Assembly: GCA_963742655.1 (NCBI GenBank)
Contig: CAVUMM010000005.1
Span: 310,001 to 374,000, forward strand
Source of the DNA: JAICLK01 sp963742655
GTDB taxonomy: Bacteria > Patescibacteriota > Saccharimonadia > Saccharimonadales > UBA4665
Length of the DNA stretch: 64,000 nucleotides
Direction of reading: 5' to 3'
This document shows, piece by piece, positions 37,898 to 45,992 of the stretch. The position numbers were made by a program, and so were the translations under genes. Position 1 is the first letter of the stretch; the number at the start of each line of letters is the position of its first letter. The notes beneath the pieces were generated by a model. It was not told where the DNA came from. It searched no databases and saw nothing but the letters and a program-made list of their open reading frames with translations.

Positions 37898-39820
37898 ATG
37901 ACAGAATCACCAGCGATGCTTCCGGTTGATGGCGGGAACGTCCCGCTGAATACGTATCACGAGCTGCTTTTGGAAAACCCCGGCATGCATCCGCTGCTTC
38001 GTGAGCGCGTTGAAAGGCTCGCCGCCGAAGAAACTGCCGGTTCGCATGGCGTAAGTCCCGCTGCCGCTCTCGCAGTTGAACCCCAGCCTGAATCGCCCGC
38101 TGCTTATCCGGTCAGCGCGCACGACGCTAGCGCATCGCCATCAGAAAATTCCCCCAACGATAGTGAGCTAGGACGAATCAATGAAAATCTGCGGGGCAGG
38201 AGCCGGGAAATGTTCGGGGAACAGCCGGTCTGGCGGGGAAATTACTACATACCTGACGACGTTACGCGCGCAGCGATTAAGAGGGGCGAGTTTACCACCG
38301 AAGCGTTGGCCGATTTCATTCACGAAGCCAGCCAACTTTGTGATGCCTACGAAGACGTCGCAAATCGAAGAGGCGACGGTTCAGGCAGGAGCTGGTACGG
38401 TGCTGTGACTGACGCGCTCGCCGCCGCGCCGGCCGATAAACTGCGGGAGGTCTACCATACCAAAACCCTGTCGTCTGATTTGCGGCACATGCTCGAGCAA
38501 TCATATTACGTCGAAGAGTTAATTCCGGCCACCGAAATAGCCAGAAACATGTACGGTTTCGACGATTTACTCGAACTTTACCAGTTACACGGTTCAGCTT
38601 TGAATGATGAAACAGTACAGGCTCTGCTCGAAAAGGATAATATCGTGCCGGCCATGGCCAGCGCGCTTAATCGCAAGACGGCACTGTGGCCGGAAGGCAT
38701 GGACCCGGCAGAGGAAACTACCGCCAAGCGCGACTGGGGGGATAGATTCTTGGCGATCGTTGCCGAGCTGCCGAAGGATATTCGCCGTGAATTGTGGTAT
38801 ACAGCCTATTCGCGGACGTCCGATTCAAAAACAGGCCAGGTGGACTCGGATGCTCTCCGGATTATGCTAACTAAAGTAGGAAACAAATCGCGTTGGCATG
38901 CGGAAGGCTGGACAAGTTATCTGCGCGAGCACGCCGGTATAATAAATTTCGATTATTACTCTTCCGAACAGTTGGAGCTTACAGCGGCGGCTTTAGGCGG
39001 ACACCCGGATACCATCAGACATTTACAAGCTGGCGACACCACAGTCGTTTTTACCGATGCCCAGGGCGATTATAACGGCGCGTTGTCCACCGTGGGCGAA
39101 AATTATGCTACTCACGGAAACCGGACGCTGGTTTTTGAGATCAACGAACCGGGCGACCTGCAAAAATACATGCTCAAACTAGTTGACTTGGGTATTAAAC
39201 CGTCGACTATCGTCTTGGCGGCGCACGGGCTGCCAGGCTCATTGAATTTCGGCAGAGACGGATCAAAGTTTGCGTTCGTAAATAGAGCCTCCCTGGAAGA
39301 TCTGTTTGATCCATCGAATTCACGACTCAATGTGGCAGACGAAGCAGGACTGTCGCCGGTGCTGCGGGATATAATACAAAACATGATGCAGGACAGTCTC
39401 GGCATTGATGACAACCCAGAAGCTAAGGGCCGTCGCCGGCTCATATTCAACGCATGTTATCAGGCAAAGGCCAGAGAAGCCGCTGGCGACCAGCAGCCGA
39501 AGCGTAGATTCGGCATGCGTAAATCCAGAAGACGCAGACCAGCCGAAGAGTCAATGGCCGAGACGGTTACCAGAATTGCCAGTACTCCGAGTCTCGATGT
39601 GTATGCTAATGAAGAAGGAATAGGCCACGTACGTACTTCAGATGGCGTATCCCATGTGGTTCCAGTAGATATGCCCAGTAAGTTGGATGTTGGGACGCCA
39701 CTGCCGGCAACGCATTTCAGACTAAATAGATTCGGGAATGTTGTAAAGCGTCGGATTGAGAGTATCCAGTTGCGGCGCGATGACAGCGAGTATGAAGAAG
39801 CAATGGAGAGGGCGGCTTAG
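37898..39820 (+). CDS. large orphan protein with caspase-like (clan CD) His/Cys pattern
   Basis: 640 residues from the ATG at 37898 (GTG at 37868 is an alternative). The N-terminal 360 residues are helical and unrecognised, with a Pro/Ala-rich stretch near 45-90. From about 380 the sequence alternates hydrophobic strands and helices: VVFTDAQGDYNGAL, then STIVLAAHGLPG with His443, then RRLIFNACYQAK with Cys520. A hydrophobic strand ending in H-G and another ending in A-C is the dyad pattern of caspase-fold peptidases (CHAT, C11, C80). An Arg-rich patch (RKSRRRRPAEES, about 545) follows and could be a cleavage site. Activity is inference. Confidence 0.6.
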   Translation: MTESPAMLPVDGGNVPLNTYHELLLENPGMHPLLRERVERLAAEETAGSHGVSPAAALAVEPQPESPAAYPVSAHDASASPSENSPNDSELGRINENLRGRSREMFGEQPVWRGNYYIPDDVTRAAIKRGEFTTEALADFIHEASQLCDAYEDVANRRGDGSGRSWYGAVTDALAAAPADKLREVYHTKTLSSDLRHMLEQSYYVEELIPATEIARNMYGFDDLLELYQLHGSALNDETVQALLEKDNIVPAMASALNRKTALWPEGMDPAEETTAKRDWGDRFLAIVAELPKDIRRELWYTAYSRTSDSKTGQVDSDALRIMLTKVGNKSRWHAEGWTSYLREHAGIINFDYYSSEQLELTAAALGGHPDTIRHLQAGDTTVVFTDAQGDYNGALSTVGENYATHGNRTLVFEINEPGDLQKYMLKLVDLGIKPSTIVLAAHGLPGSLNFGRDGSKFAFVNRASLEDLFDPSNSRLNVADEAGLSPVLRDIIQNMMQDSLGIDDNPEAKGRRRLIFNACYQAKAREAAGDQQPKRRFGMRKSRRRRPAEESMAETVTRIASTPSLDVYANEEGIGHVRTSDGVSHVVPVDMPSKLDVGTPLPATHFRLNRFGNVVKRRIESIQLRRDDSEYEEAMERAA

Positions 39821-39823
39821 ATT

Positions 39824-40228
39824 ATGGAAGACTTTGTTCGGCTGGATGTTATCGTCGATGAAGAACCGAGCGCTGACGACGAGGAGCAGCAACGACGAAC
39901 CGCAGCTTTGCTCAAGACGAAAAGCCTGCTGACGACCTGGCGGAGCCGTTTTTCCACCGAAGAGGTTGAACGGGATTACAGTCCGTCCAAAAACGAACGG
40001 ATGGTCGTCACATCCGGCGCGCAAGGACAGGTGCGTGCCGTACATCATCGAACTGACGGAAATCAGGTAACGTACGATTTCGATCAAGCCCGGGCAGGCA
40101 GCGAACTCGAGGTTGAAGAACTGGCGTCCGGCGGCGCTGCGGAGCCTGTTGCAAATGTTACGCCTGACCACTTTGAAGCATTGTCGCTAATTTTATTTAC
40201 GTGCGACCGCATTCAGATGGAAGGCTAG
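39824..40228 (+). CDS. hypothetical protein paired with the caspase-like gene
   Basis: 134 residues starting 4 bp after the caspase-like gene, so almost certainly co-transcribed and possibly translationally coupled. Acidic overall (DEEPSADDEEQQRR near the start), with a short beta-rich segment (RMVVTSGAQGQVRAVHHRTD). No known family, signal peptide or membrane helix. It could be a substrate, inhibitor or adaptor of its partner; that is only a context guess. Confidence 0.6.
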   Translation: MEDFVRLDVIVDEEPSADDEEQQRRTAALLKTKSLLTTWRSRFSTEEVERDYSPSKNERMVVTSGAQGQVRAVHHRTDGNQVTYDFDQARAGSELEVEELASGGAAEPVANVTPDHFEALSLILFTCDRIQMEG

Positions 40229-40235
40229 CGACTGT

Positions 40236-41387
40236 TTATCTCTTGTCTGCAGTCTTCGTGGTGTCGGCGAAATCTCCAATTATTTTGTCGATGAATGACT
40301 GCATGTTGCGCCGGAACGTTTCATTGGAAAACTTGTCTGCGAATTTTGTAATTTCGTTTGTTTTGTACTTTTTTGGATTGAAATTTCGCAGCGCTTCAGT
40401 GAGCGCCTTTACGCTTTGCGGCGTAAAGAATTCGCCGGTTTTACCAGGGATTACGTAGTCCAACGCACCGCCGGCTTTATAGGCGATGACTGGCGTGCCA
40501 GCGGCGAGCGATTCGATGCCGACGATGCCGAAATCGTCGAGCGGCGGGTAAATATATGCCAGCGAACTTTTGAACAATCTAACTACTTCTTCGTTGCTGA
40601 TAAAGCCGGTGAATCGTATGGTCGGCCCGGCCATCGATTCCAGGCGTTTGCGATCCGGCCCGTCGCCGTAAACCGTCAGCGGCAAATCGAGCTTCGTGCA
40701 TGCCTTCACGGCAAGGTCGGCACGCTTATACGGTGTCAATCTGCCGCCAGCCAAAAATCCCTTTCGTGCCTCGTGACTCGTGCCTCGTGACTCAAACCTC
40801 TCAATGTCAACCGGCGGGAAAGTCACGACAGAATCCCGCCCGTAATATTTCTTAATCTCCGCCTGGATGTGTGTTGAATTTGCAATCATATAATTCGGCC
40901 GCTGGGCGGCGTTATAATCCCATTTGCGCAAAGGCCCGATGAGCAGTTTCAGGCCGATTCGTGCCAGCGGATCGAAAATTCCGAACCCTGGATGCTCCAG
41001 GTATTCTTCGTATCGGCTCCAGTAATAGTGCGTCGGTGCGTGGCAATAGTTGACGTGCAGCGTTTCGGTCGGTACTTTGATTCCCTTGGCCTCCGCGCCC
41101 GAACTGCTTATGACCAAATCATAGCCATCGAACTTCAAATGCGTGAACCACCAAATCCGTAGGAACGGGATGAACTTCCGAATCTTGCCGAAATGCTGCA
41201 GCCAGCCGGTCACGATCTTCCCGTCGAACTTTTTGCGCCACTCGTCGGTGCAATAAGACGTATACACCGGCGCGTCCGGAAACATTTTATGCAACTCGTA
41301 AACGACACGCTCCGCGCCGCCACCGACCAGCCAGTCGTGCACGATGGCTACTCGCAACTTTCGTAGCGGGCGGTCTGCCACGATCAC
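40236..41387 (-). CDS. glycosyltransferase family 4 (WbaZ-like)
   Basis: 383 residues starting at GTG, overlapping the upstream gene's stop. GT-B fold with VAIVHDWLVGGGAERVVYEL at the N-terminus and the subgroup marker VNYCHAPTHYYW. The donor half has AGGRLTPYKRADLAVKA and DDFGIVGIESLAAGTPVIAY, with Asp for the first Glu of EX7E. A loop after PPVDIERF carries an extra ESRGTSHEAR segment encoded by a 7-bp tandem repeat. It is probably the first or second transferase after the WbaP-type initiating enzyme with which it overlaps. Confidence 0.9.
   Translation of the reverse strand: MIVADRPLRKLRVAIVHDWLVGGGAERVVYELHKMFPDAPVYTSYCTDEWRKKFDGKIVTGWLQHFGKIRKFIPFLRIWWFTHLKFDGYDLVISSSGAEAKGIKVPTETLHVNYCHAPTHYYWSRYEEYLEHPGFGIFDPLARIGLKLLIGPLRKWDYNAAQRPNYMIANSTHIQAEIKKYYGRDSVVTFPPVDIERFESRGTSHEARKGFLAGGRLTPYKRADLAVKACTKLDLPLTVYGDGPDRKRLESMAGPTIRFTGFISNEEVVRLFKSSLAYIYPPLDDFGIVGIESLAAGTPVIAYKAGGALDYVIPGKTGEFFTPQSVKALTEALRNFNPKKYKTNEITKFADKFSNETFRRNMQSFIDKIIGDFADTTKTADKR
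40764..40793. repeat. 7-bp tandem repeat array inside a GT4 gene
   Basis: Four tandem heptamers alternating TCGTGCC and TCGTGAC, plus two bases, in the coding region of the GT4 gene. On the coding strand this reads GAGTCACGAGGCACG repeated, giving the peptide SRGTSHEAR. The same unit (ACGAGTC) recurs at 42874-42894. Total length is a multiple of three with its flank, so the frame stays open. Confidence 0.7.
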
Positions 41388-42817
41388 CTTGCTCCGTCGC
41401 GTGAGAATACGGCGCGAACGGTTTTAGTCAATATGACTAAGTCTAACCAAAAATTCCAGTTTTGAACGTAATATAAATCAATTTTGCGTCGTTCTTCGAA
41501 TTTAATGTCGCGCCGGCCCGACACAACCGCCAGACCGGTGAGCCCGGGCTTAACGCTGAGCATCATATTTTTTTTGCCGTAGCTATCGAGTTCGAATGGT
41601 TCAAGCGGGCGCGGGCCGACAAGACTCATTTCGCCTTTAATGACGTTCAGGAGTTGCGGCAATTCGTCTAGGCTGGTTTTGCGAAGGAATCTGCCGAGCC
41701 TTGAAATACGCGGGTCGTTTTCTAAATAGTCACCGTTTTCGCGATATTGTTTTGCGAGCTCCGGGTGTCCCATTTTCACAAAGCCTTCTTCCGGCGTCAT
41801 GCGGTTGTAGGCATGTAGCTGAGTGCGAAATTTATATATACGAATCTTGGTATAAAAACGTGACAAACGGGTCTGGCGGAATATCGGATCTCCGTGATCG
41901 AAAATTATCATAATCAAGCAAATAATTATCACCAGGGGCAGAGTTAGGATAAAAAGCAGCGTACCAAAGGTGAGGTCAAACAGCCGTTTGACGATGCGGC
42001 CCCAGCCGAACAGGGCGGTTTGGCGTACCGTGATGACGGGCGTTGAGCCGCGGAACAACTCGACGTTCACATTGCCCACGAACAATTCGGTGTTGCCGGG
42101 GACGAAGCGGTAGCTGGCGTGGTGCTCCTGGGCATAGGTCAGGATTTCGGCATTGCGCGCTTCATCGGCGTAGAGTTCGGTTTGGATGATGCCATGCAAG
42201 TTAGGATTCGGGTGTGAATTCAAAAATTGGCTGAACCGAGCATACAGAGGTAAATTGTGCGGCCCTATGGCGAGCTTGCCGCCAACCACGCCGACGATTT
42301 TATAGCCAGAATGTTTGCTGTCAGCAAGAGTATCAATCAGCTCGCGCGACATAGCCGTATTACCAACGATGAGCACGCGGCTCAAACCGACGCGGTAGCC
42401 GAACAGCTGCCCGCGTACAAACCGCGCCAGGTTACGGAATATAATCAGGAAAACAAACGCCAGCAAGAAGCCATAAATCGGCACCAGCTTCGACGGAAAA
42501 ATCGGTTTGACACTGACAAAATTCCAAAAAATAACAAAGGTGAGCCCGATAAACGAACCGACCAACAAGCGCGGCAATTCGCTGAAACGATTTTCGTAGA
42601 CGCTGCTGTTGTACAGCCCGAGCAGCGCGAAAATCAGTATCCAAAAAGGGAGCAGCACCAAAAAGACTGCGATGTAGGTGTGAGCCGGAATCGGATGCGC
42701 AACTGGCACATGACTGGCGCTGCGTATGCCGTAGCCGCCCACGAATGCGGCGAGCAGCGCCAAGAAATCACCGACGACCAGCCAGAGGTTATAAACAAGA
42801 GAAGCGTTGCTTTTCAT
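41384..42817 (-). CDS. undecaprenyl-phosphate sugar-1-phosphate transferase (WbaP-like)
   Basis: 477 residues from the ATG at 42817. It begins glycan synthesis by moving a sugar-1-phosphate from a UDP-sugar to undecaprenyl phosphate. Four or five N-terminal membrane helices are followed by a CoA-binding-like domain (VLIVGNTAMSRELIDTL) and the bacterial sugar transferase domain: KRLFDLTFGTLLFILTLPLV, the KFRT motif, KTSLDELPQLLNVIKGEMSL, VGPRP and KPGLTGLAVVSGR. Long WbaP/WcaJ topology. A TACAAT -10 lies 11 nt upstream of the ATG; a GTG further upstream (42838) would sit inside that promoter and is rejected. Confidence 0.94.
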   Translation of the reverse strand: MKSNASLVYNLWLVVGDFLALLAAFVGGYGIRSASHVPVAHPIPAHTYIAVFLVLLPFWILIFALLGLYNSSVYENRFSELPRLLVGSFIGLTFVIFWNFVSVKPIFPSKLVPIYGFLLAFVFLIIFRNLARFVRGQLFGYRVGLSRVLIVGNTAMSRELIDTLADSKHSGYKIVGVVGGKLAIGPHNLPLYARFSQFLNSHPNPNLHGIIQTELYADEARNAEILTYAQEHHASYRFVPGNTELFVGNVNVELFRGSTPVITVRQTALFGWGRIVKRLFDLTFGTLLFILTLPLVIIICLIMIIFDHGDPIFRQTRLSRFYTKIRIYKFRTQLHAYNRMTPEEGFVKMGHPELAKQYRENGDYLENDPRISRLGRFLRKTSLDELPQLLNVIKGEMSLVGPRPLEPFELDSYGKKNMMLSVKPGLTGLAVVSGRRDIKFEERRKIDLYYVQNWNFWLDLVILTKTVRAVFSRDGAR

Positions 42818-42828
42818 GCGATATACTG

Positions 42829-42834
42829 ATTGTA
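42829..42834 (-). promoter_or_regulatory. -10 box of the WbaP-like/GT4 operon
   Basis: TACAAT on the minus strand, 11 nt before the ATG at 42817, giving a leader of about 4 nt. It lies in the short divergent gap shared with the O-antigen-ligase gene. Confidence 0.5.
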
Positions 42835-42861
42835 ACACTATGAAAACGGGATTATAGCACT

Positions 42862-44310
42862 TTGGCTAGAGACACGAGTCACGAGTCACGAGTCAAAAAA
42901 GACAGTTTGGCAGCATTCATTACGGCTGGTGTCGCAGCAATTTTAGTATTAATTCCGTTTCATGCGTTCCTAACGGTCTGGGCGGCCAGCATGTTCGGCC
43001 ATTACACGTTGTTGCGGCTCTGGAAGGAATTGCTGCTGGTATTGCTTGTGCTGGCATCGGGCTGGCTGGTTTGGCGGCAGCGATCGCTTTGGCATGAACT
43101 GCGTCGTTCGTGGTTGTTCCGATTGATGCTGGCGTATGTGCTGCTGCAGATTTTATTAGGCCTGGCGGCCTACACCCGGCATGAGGTGAATCGGACCGCA
43201 CTTGGTGAAGGTCTAATCGAGGACGTTCGGCTGATGCTGATATTTTTCGTCGCTTGGGTGGCGGCGAGCTGTTCGCCGTGGCTGCGCGGACATTGGCAGA
43301 AACTGGTGCTCGTTCCGGCGGCAATCGTCGTGGTGTTCGGGTTGCTGCAAGCATTTGTGTTGCCGGCAAATTTCCTCGGCCATTTCGGTTATGGGCCGGC
43401 CACGATCCGGCCATATGAACTGGTTGATTTGAATCCTAACTTCGTGCGTGTGCAATCAACTCTTCGCGGCGCCAACCCGCTCGGTGCGTACTTGGTATTG
43501 ATAATTACTGCTGTGATTTCGATTTATCTGGGAGCAAGAAGTCGGAAGCATGAAGCTAGGCCAGCAGATCAAGGACCAAAAAAAACCGTCATTCCAGCGA
43601 AGGCTGGAATCCAGTCAAATAGGAATTACTTTTTATCCGGGCCTTCAGTTAAATCGCGGATGACTATTTCAATAGGAGTGGCATCGTTGGTCGTACTGTA
43701 CTTTACCTACTCCCGCACCGGCTATATCGGCGCGATGCTTGCGGTCGCGGCAATTATTTGGCTCAGTGTTACGAACGCTGAACTTAGGCGGTGGCTTTTG
43801 GTGGCGGCTGTGGCAGTGTTTGTGGTGTTCGGCGGGCTGGTGCTCGTGTTGCGCCATAATGCGACGTTTGAAGACGCGGTTTTCCATACCAGCCAGCAAT
43901 CGCGCTCGCCGCAGAGCTCGAACCAAAATAGGACAAGCGCTCTCCAGGGCGGACTGCATGATGTCGCTCATGAACCGCTCGGCCGCGGCCCCGGCACGGC
44001 CGGTCCGGCATCGGTGCACAACAATCACCCGGCACGCATTGCCGAAAACTATTATTTGCAGATCGGCCAGGAAACCGGCTGGCTCGGCCTGGCGCTGTTC
44101 CTTGCGATAAACTTTCTCGTTGCGAAAGAATTGTGGATGCGGCGTATCGATTCTGACGGATTGCCAATTGTACTACTGGCAAGTCTTGCGGGAATTACAG
44201 TCATTAACTTACTTTCCCACGCCTGGGCTGACGACACGCTAGCCTATCTTTTCTGGGGCTTGGCCGGGGTGGCGCTTGCGCCAATAGCTAAACAAAAGAA
44301 TAAAGAATGA
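42862..44310 (+). CDS. O-antigen ligase/polymerase family membrane protein (Wzy_C)
   Basis: About 482 residues from a TTG start; start uncertain. About ten to twelve hydrophobic helices with a large external loop near the C-terminus carrying GRGPGTAGPASVHNNHPARI and NYYLQIGQETGWLG, the conserved region of the Wzy_C/WaaL family. It joins or polymerises lipid-linked glycans outside the membrane. Two repeat insertions are present: the ACGAGTC heptamers at the N-terminus (peptide DTSHESR) and a VIPAKAGIQ element at residues about 243-268 that keeps the frame open in a loop between helices. Divergent from the WbaP-like gene. Confidence 0.82.
   Translation: MARDTSHESRVKKDSLAAFITAGVAAILVLIPFHAFLTVWAASMFGHYTLLRLWKELLLVLLVLASGWLVWRQRSLWHELRRSWLFRLMLAYVLLQILLGLAAYTRHEVNRTALGEGLIEDVRLMLIFFVAWVAASCSPWLRGHWQKLVLVPAAIVVVFGLLQAFVLPANFLGHFGYGPATIRPYELVDLNPNFVRVQSTLRGANPLGAYLVLIITAVISIYLGARSRKHEARPADQGPKKTVIPAKAGIQSNRNYFLSGPSVKSRMTISIGVASLVVLYFTYSRTGYIGAMLAVAAIIWLSVTNAELRRWLLVAAVAVFVVFGGLVLVLRHNATFEDAVFHTSQQSRSPQSSNQNRTSALQGGLHDVAHEPLGRGPGTAGPASVHNNHPARIAENYYLQIGQETGWLGLALFLAINFLVAKELWMRRIDSDGLPIVLLASLAGITVINLLSHAWADDTLAYLFWGLAGVALAPIAKQKNKE
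42874..42894. repeat. three tandem ACGAGTC heptamers
   Basis: Three perfect copies of ACGAGTC in tandem at the beginning of the ligase-family gene, giving the peptide DTSHESR. Related to the heptamer array in the GT4 gene about 2.1 kb away. Confidence 0.7.
43587..43664. repeat. VIPAKAGIQ-type repeat, copy B, in frame inside a gene
   Basis: The left end, CGTCATTCCAGCGAAGGCTG, matches copy A almost exactly; the right end is degenerate (ATCGCGGATGAC). It is translated as VIPAKAGIQSNRNYF and so on within the ligase-family protein without breaking the frame. This is an intragenic insertion of a small palindromic element. Confidence 0.75.
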
Positions 44311-44331
44311 TTGTCTATAGGGTAACTACGA

Positions 44332-44904
44332 TTAAGCGATGCCGTTTTCGGCAATCGCCTCAAGTTCGCGGCGTAGCGCTTCAATCTCGAACGCTCCGAT
44401 AAGCTCGGATTCCCCAAGTTGCACTGGTTGCGGGCTTCGCAGATATGCATCTTTCGTACGACGAACTACAAAGGCAATGCTATCTGCAAAAATTTTCAAC
44501 TCGTCCTCTTCCGCAGCTGGCACCATAGATAATATTTCCGCGGCAACTACGCTAATCCTGTCAGGGTGCGGATAGCTATCTTGCCAAAAGCTTAATCGGC
44601 CATCGTAGAATATCTCATACTTCCTGTTGACGGGCGTCCCATTTGCCAGCGGTGATCCAGGTAATGTTATTAACCCTAAAGTTAGATCGTCTCTGTTTCC
44701 AACTTCAATATTGTGAGTCGGCTCGAAGTAATAGCCGGGTATGCGCTGGGCAGATCTAAGCGCACAAGGTGGTTGCTCCGCTGGTTGCGGCCAATCGATA
44801 GTATTAAATCCTTCGGGCGGGCTTTCAATCAGCGTCTGCATTGTGGTGAGCAGTTCAGCAATCGGGGGTGGTAACTCTTGGGGAGGTTGGGCTGCTTCTG
44901 ACAT
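44332..44904 (-). CDS. hypothetical cytoplasmic protein
   Basis: 190 residues from the ATG at 44904 (MSEAAQPPQELPPP). The longer frame to 45024 is rejected because it runs through the divergent promoter and because TACACT lies 6 nt before this ATG. Soluble, with a Pro-rich N-terminus, a central beta-rich segment (NRKYEIFYDGRLSFW) and a helical C-terminus (IEALRRELEAIAENG). No family recognised. It lies tail-to-tail with the ligase-family gene. Confidence 0.62.
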   Translation of the reverse strand: MSEAAQPPQELPPPIAELLTTMQTLIESPPEGFNTIDWPQPAEQPPCALRSAQRIPGYYFEPTHNIEVGNRDDLTLGLITLPGSPLANGTPVNRKYEIFYDGRLSFWQDSYPHPDRISVVAAEILSMVPAAEEDELKIFADSIAFVVRRTKDAYLRSPQPVQLGESELIGAFEIEALRRELEAIAENGIA

Positions 44905-44956
44905 TCGGAAAGTGTAACATGACATGGTACAATTAAACAAAAGCAGAACAAACAGT

Positions 44957-45484
44957 ATGGCGAAGCGGAAAAAATCCAAAGACAATGTGCGGCGCAGGCT
45001 TATCCAGCTCGTTGAGTATGGCATCAGCGGCGGTGCGTACTTCTGGACGGGTTACGGGGCGTTTTTTGTTTTCTATTCCGTGCTGCATTGGTCATTGTGG
45101 TGGGCGAAGATTCTGGCGGACGTGGTCGGCTGGGTGGTGAACTATATGTTGCAGCGCTTTTGGGTATTTTCGAATTCATCGCTCGGGGAGCACAGGGTAG
45201 AGGTTACATCCCGGTACGCAATAATTACGCTCGTTGATTTTTTGCTTGATTACGTCATCGTCCAGTGGCTGAAAAACATCGGCATCACGCCCTATATCGG
45301 CCAATTCGTATCGGCCGGATTTTTCACTGTCTGGAATTACGTCTGGTACCGCTGGTGGGTGTTCCCGGAATCGCATAAACTTAAAACGCTAAAAGGCAAG
45401 CCGGCTACCTCGGTCATGGTTTCGGCAGCACAGGTGGCGCAGCACGTTCCCAGAAGGGGCAGGGCGCAAAAACGCCGGAAATAA
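44957..45484 (+). CDS. GtrA-family membrane protein
   Basis: 175 residues. Four membrane helices after a basic N-terminus (KRKKSKDNVRRRLIQ), with the GtrA signature LADVVGWVVNYMLQRFWVF and a paired NYVWYRWWVF near the C-terminus. GtrA proteins are thought to flip undecaprenyl-phosphate-linked sugars across the membrane. The partner could be the GT2 at 33119-34075. TACAAT at 44928-44933 is its likely -10. The stop overlaps the next gene's Shine-Dalgarno sequence. Confidence 0.85.
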   Translation: MAKRKKSKDNVRRRLIQLVEYGISGGAYFWTGYGAFFVFYSVLHWSLWWAKILADVVGWVVNYMLQRFWVFSNSSLGEHRVEVTSRYAIITLVDFLLDYVIVQWLKNIGITPYIGQFVSAGFFTVWNYVWYRWWVFPESHKLKTLKGKPATSVMVSAAQVAQHVPRRGRAQKRRK

Positions 45485-45496
45485 GGAGGTTAATGT

Positions 45497-45955
45497 ATGG
45501 CAGAAACAGCAGTTCGTCCAACCAAAAAACAGCGTGAGCTGATGAGCTATATCGAAAGCTTTATTGCCGAACATGGCTACAGCCCGAGCTACCGCGAAAT
45601 TATGGCCGGCCTGAATTACAATTCCGTCGCGACAGTTGCCCTGCACGTCAACAGTCTTATAAAACGCGGGCATTTGCGCAAGCGCGATCGCTCGGCCCGT
45701 TCGCTCGAGGCAGTCAACCCGAGCGAAATCGAAAAGGTCGCCACGAACCAAGTGTTGCCGAGTGAAGAAAAGTGGCTGGTCGAAAAGGTCGAGCACGCTT
45801 TCCGGCAGGCCGAGGCGCTGGGCGCAGAATTGGAACAGGTGGCGGTCGACCGCTTGTACGTGCTGGTCGGCGCGCTTCGGGTTCTTGGGCTGGAAGGCGC
45901 CGCGCAAAGTTTCATCCCACGCTTGACGATACTCAAAAAACGGCTAAGCGGTTGA
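45497..45955 (+). CDS. LexA-type winged-helix DNA-binding protein without peptidase
   Basis: 152 residues. Residues about 7-70 match the LexA DNA-binding domain: TKKQRELMSYIESFIAEHGY, then SPSYREIMAGL and VATVALHVNSLIKRGHL. The rest is a helical segment (about 85-150), not the S24 autopeptidase, so RecA-stimulated self-cleavage is not expected. A perfect AAGGAGG at 45483-45489 lies 7 nt before the ATG. It follows the GtrA gene by 12 bp and is likely co-transcribed. Role: a transcription regulator with unknown effector. Confidence 0.85.
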   Translation: MAETAVRPTKKQRELMSYIESFIAEHGYSPSYREIMAGLNYNSVATVALHVNSLIKRGHLRKRDRSARSLEAVNPSEIEKVATNQVLPSEEKWLVEKVEHAFRQAEALGAELEQVAVDRLYVLVGALRVLGLEGAAQSFIPRLTILKKRLSG

Positions 45956-45964
45956 CGGACACTA

Positions 45965-45970
45965 TATAAT
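45965..45970 (+). promoter_or_regulatory. -10 box upstream of an anchored protein gene
   Basis: TATAAT with a nearby TTGACG at 45952-45957, but the spacer is only 7 bp, so that hexamer is not a normal partner. Leader to the ATG at 45993 is about 16 nt. Confidence 0.4.
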
Positions 45971-45992
45971 AATGGAAGAGGCGGGCTAGACG

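Noticed and set aside
41384..42838. WbaP-like protein starting at GTG 42838
   Set aside because: The GTG lies upstream of the TACAAT -10 box, so it would not be in the transcript; the ATG at 42817 fits.
44332..45024. 230-residue form of the hypothetical protein with a hydrophobic N-terminus
   Set aside because: The extension runs across the divergent promoter of the GtrA gene and into its coding region; ATG 44904 has a -10 box 6 nt upstream.
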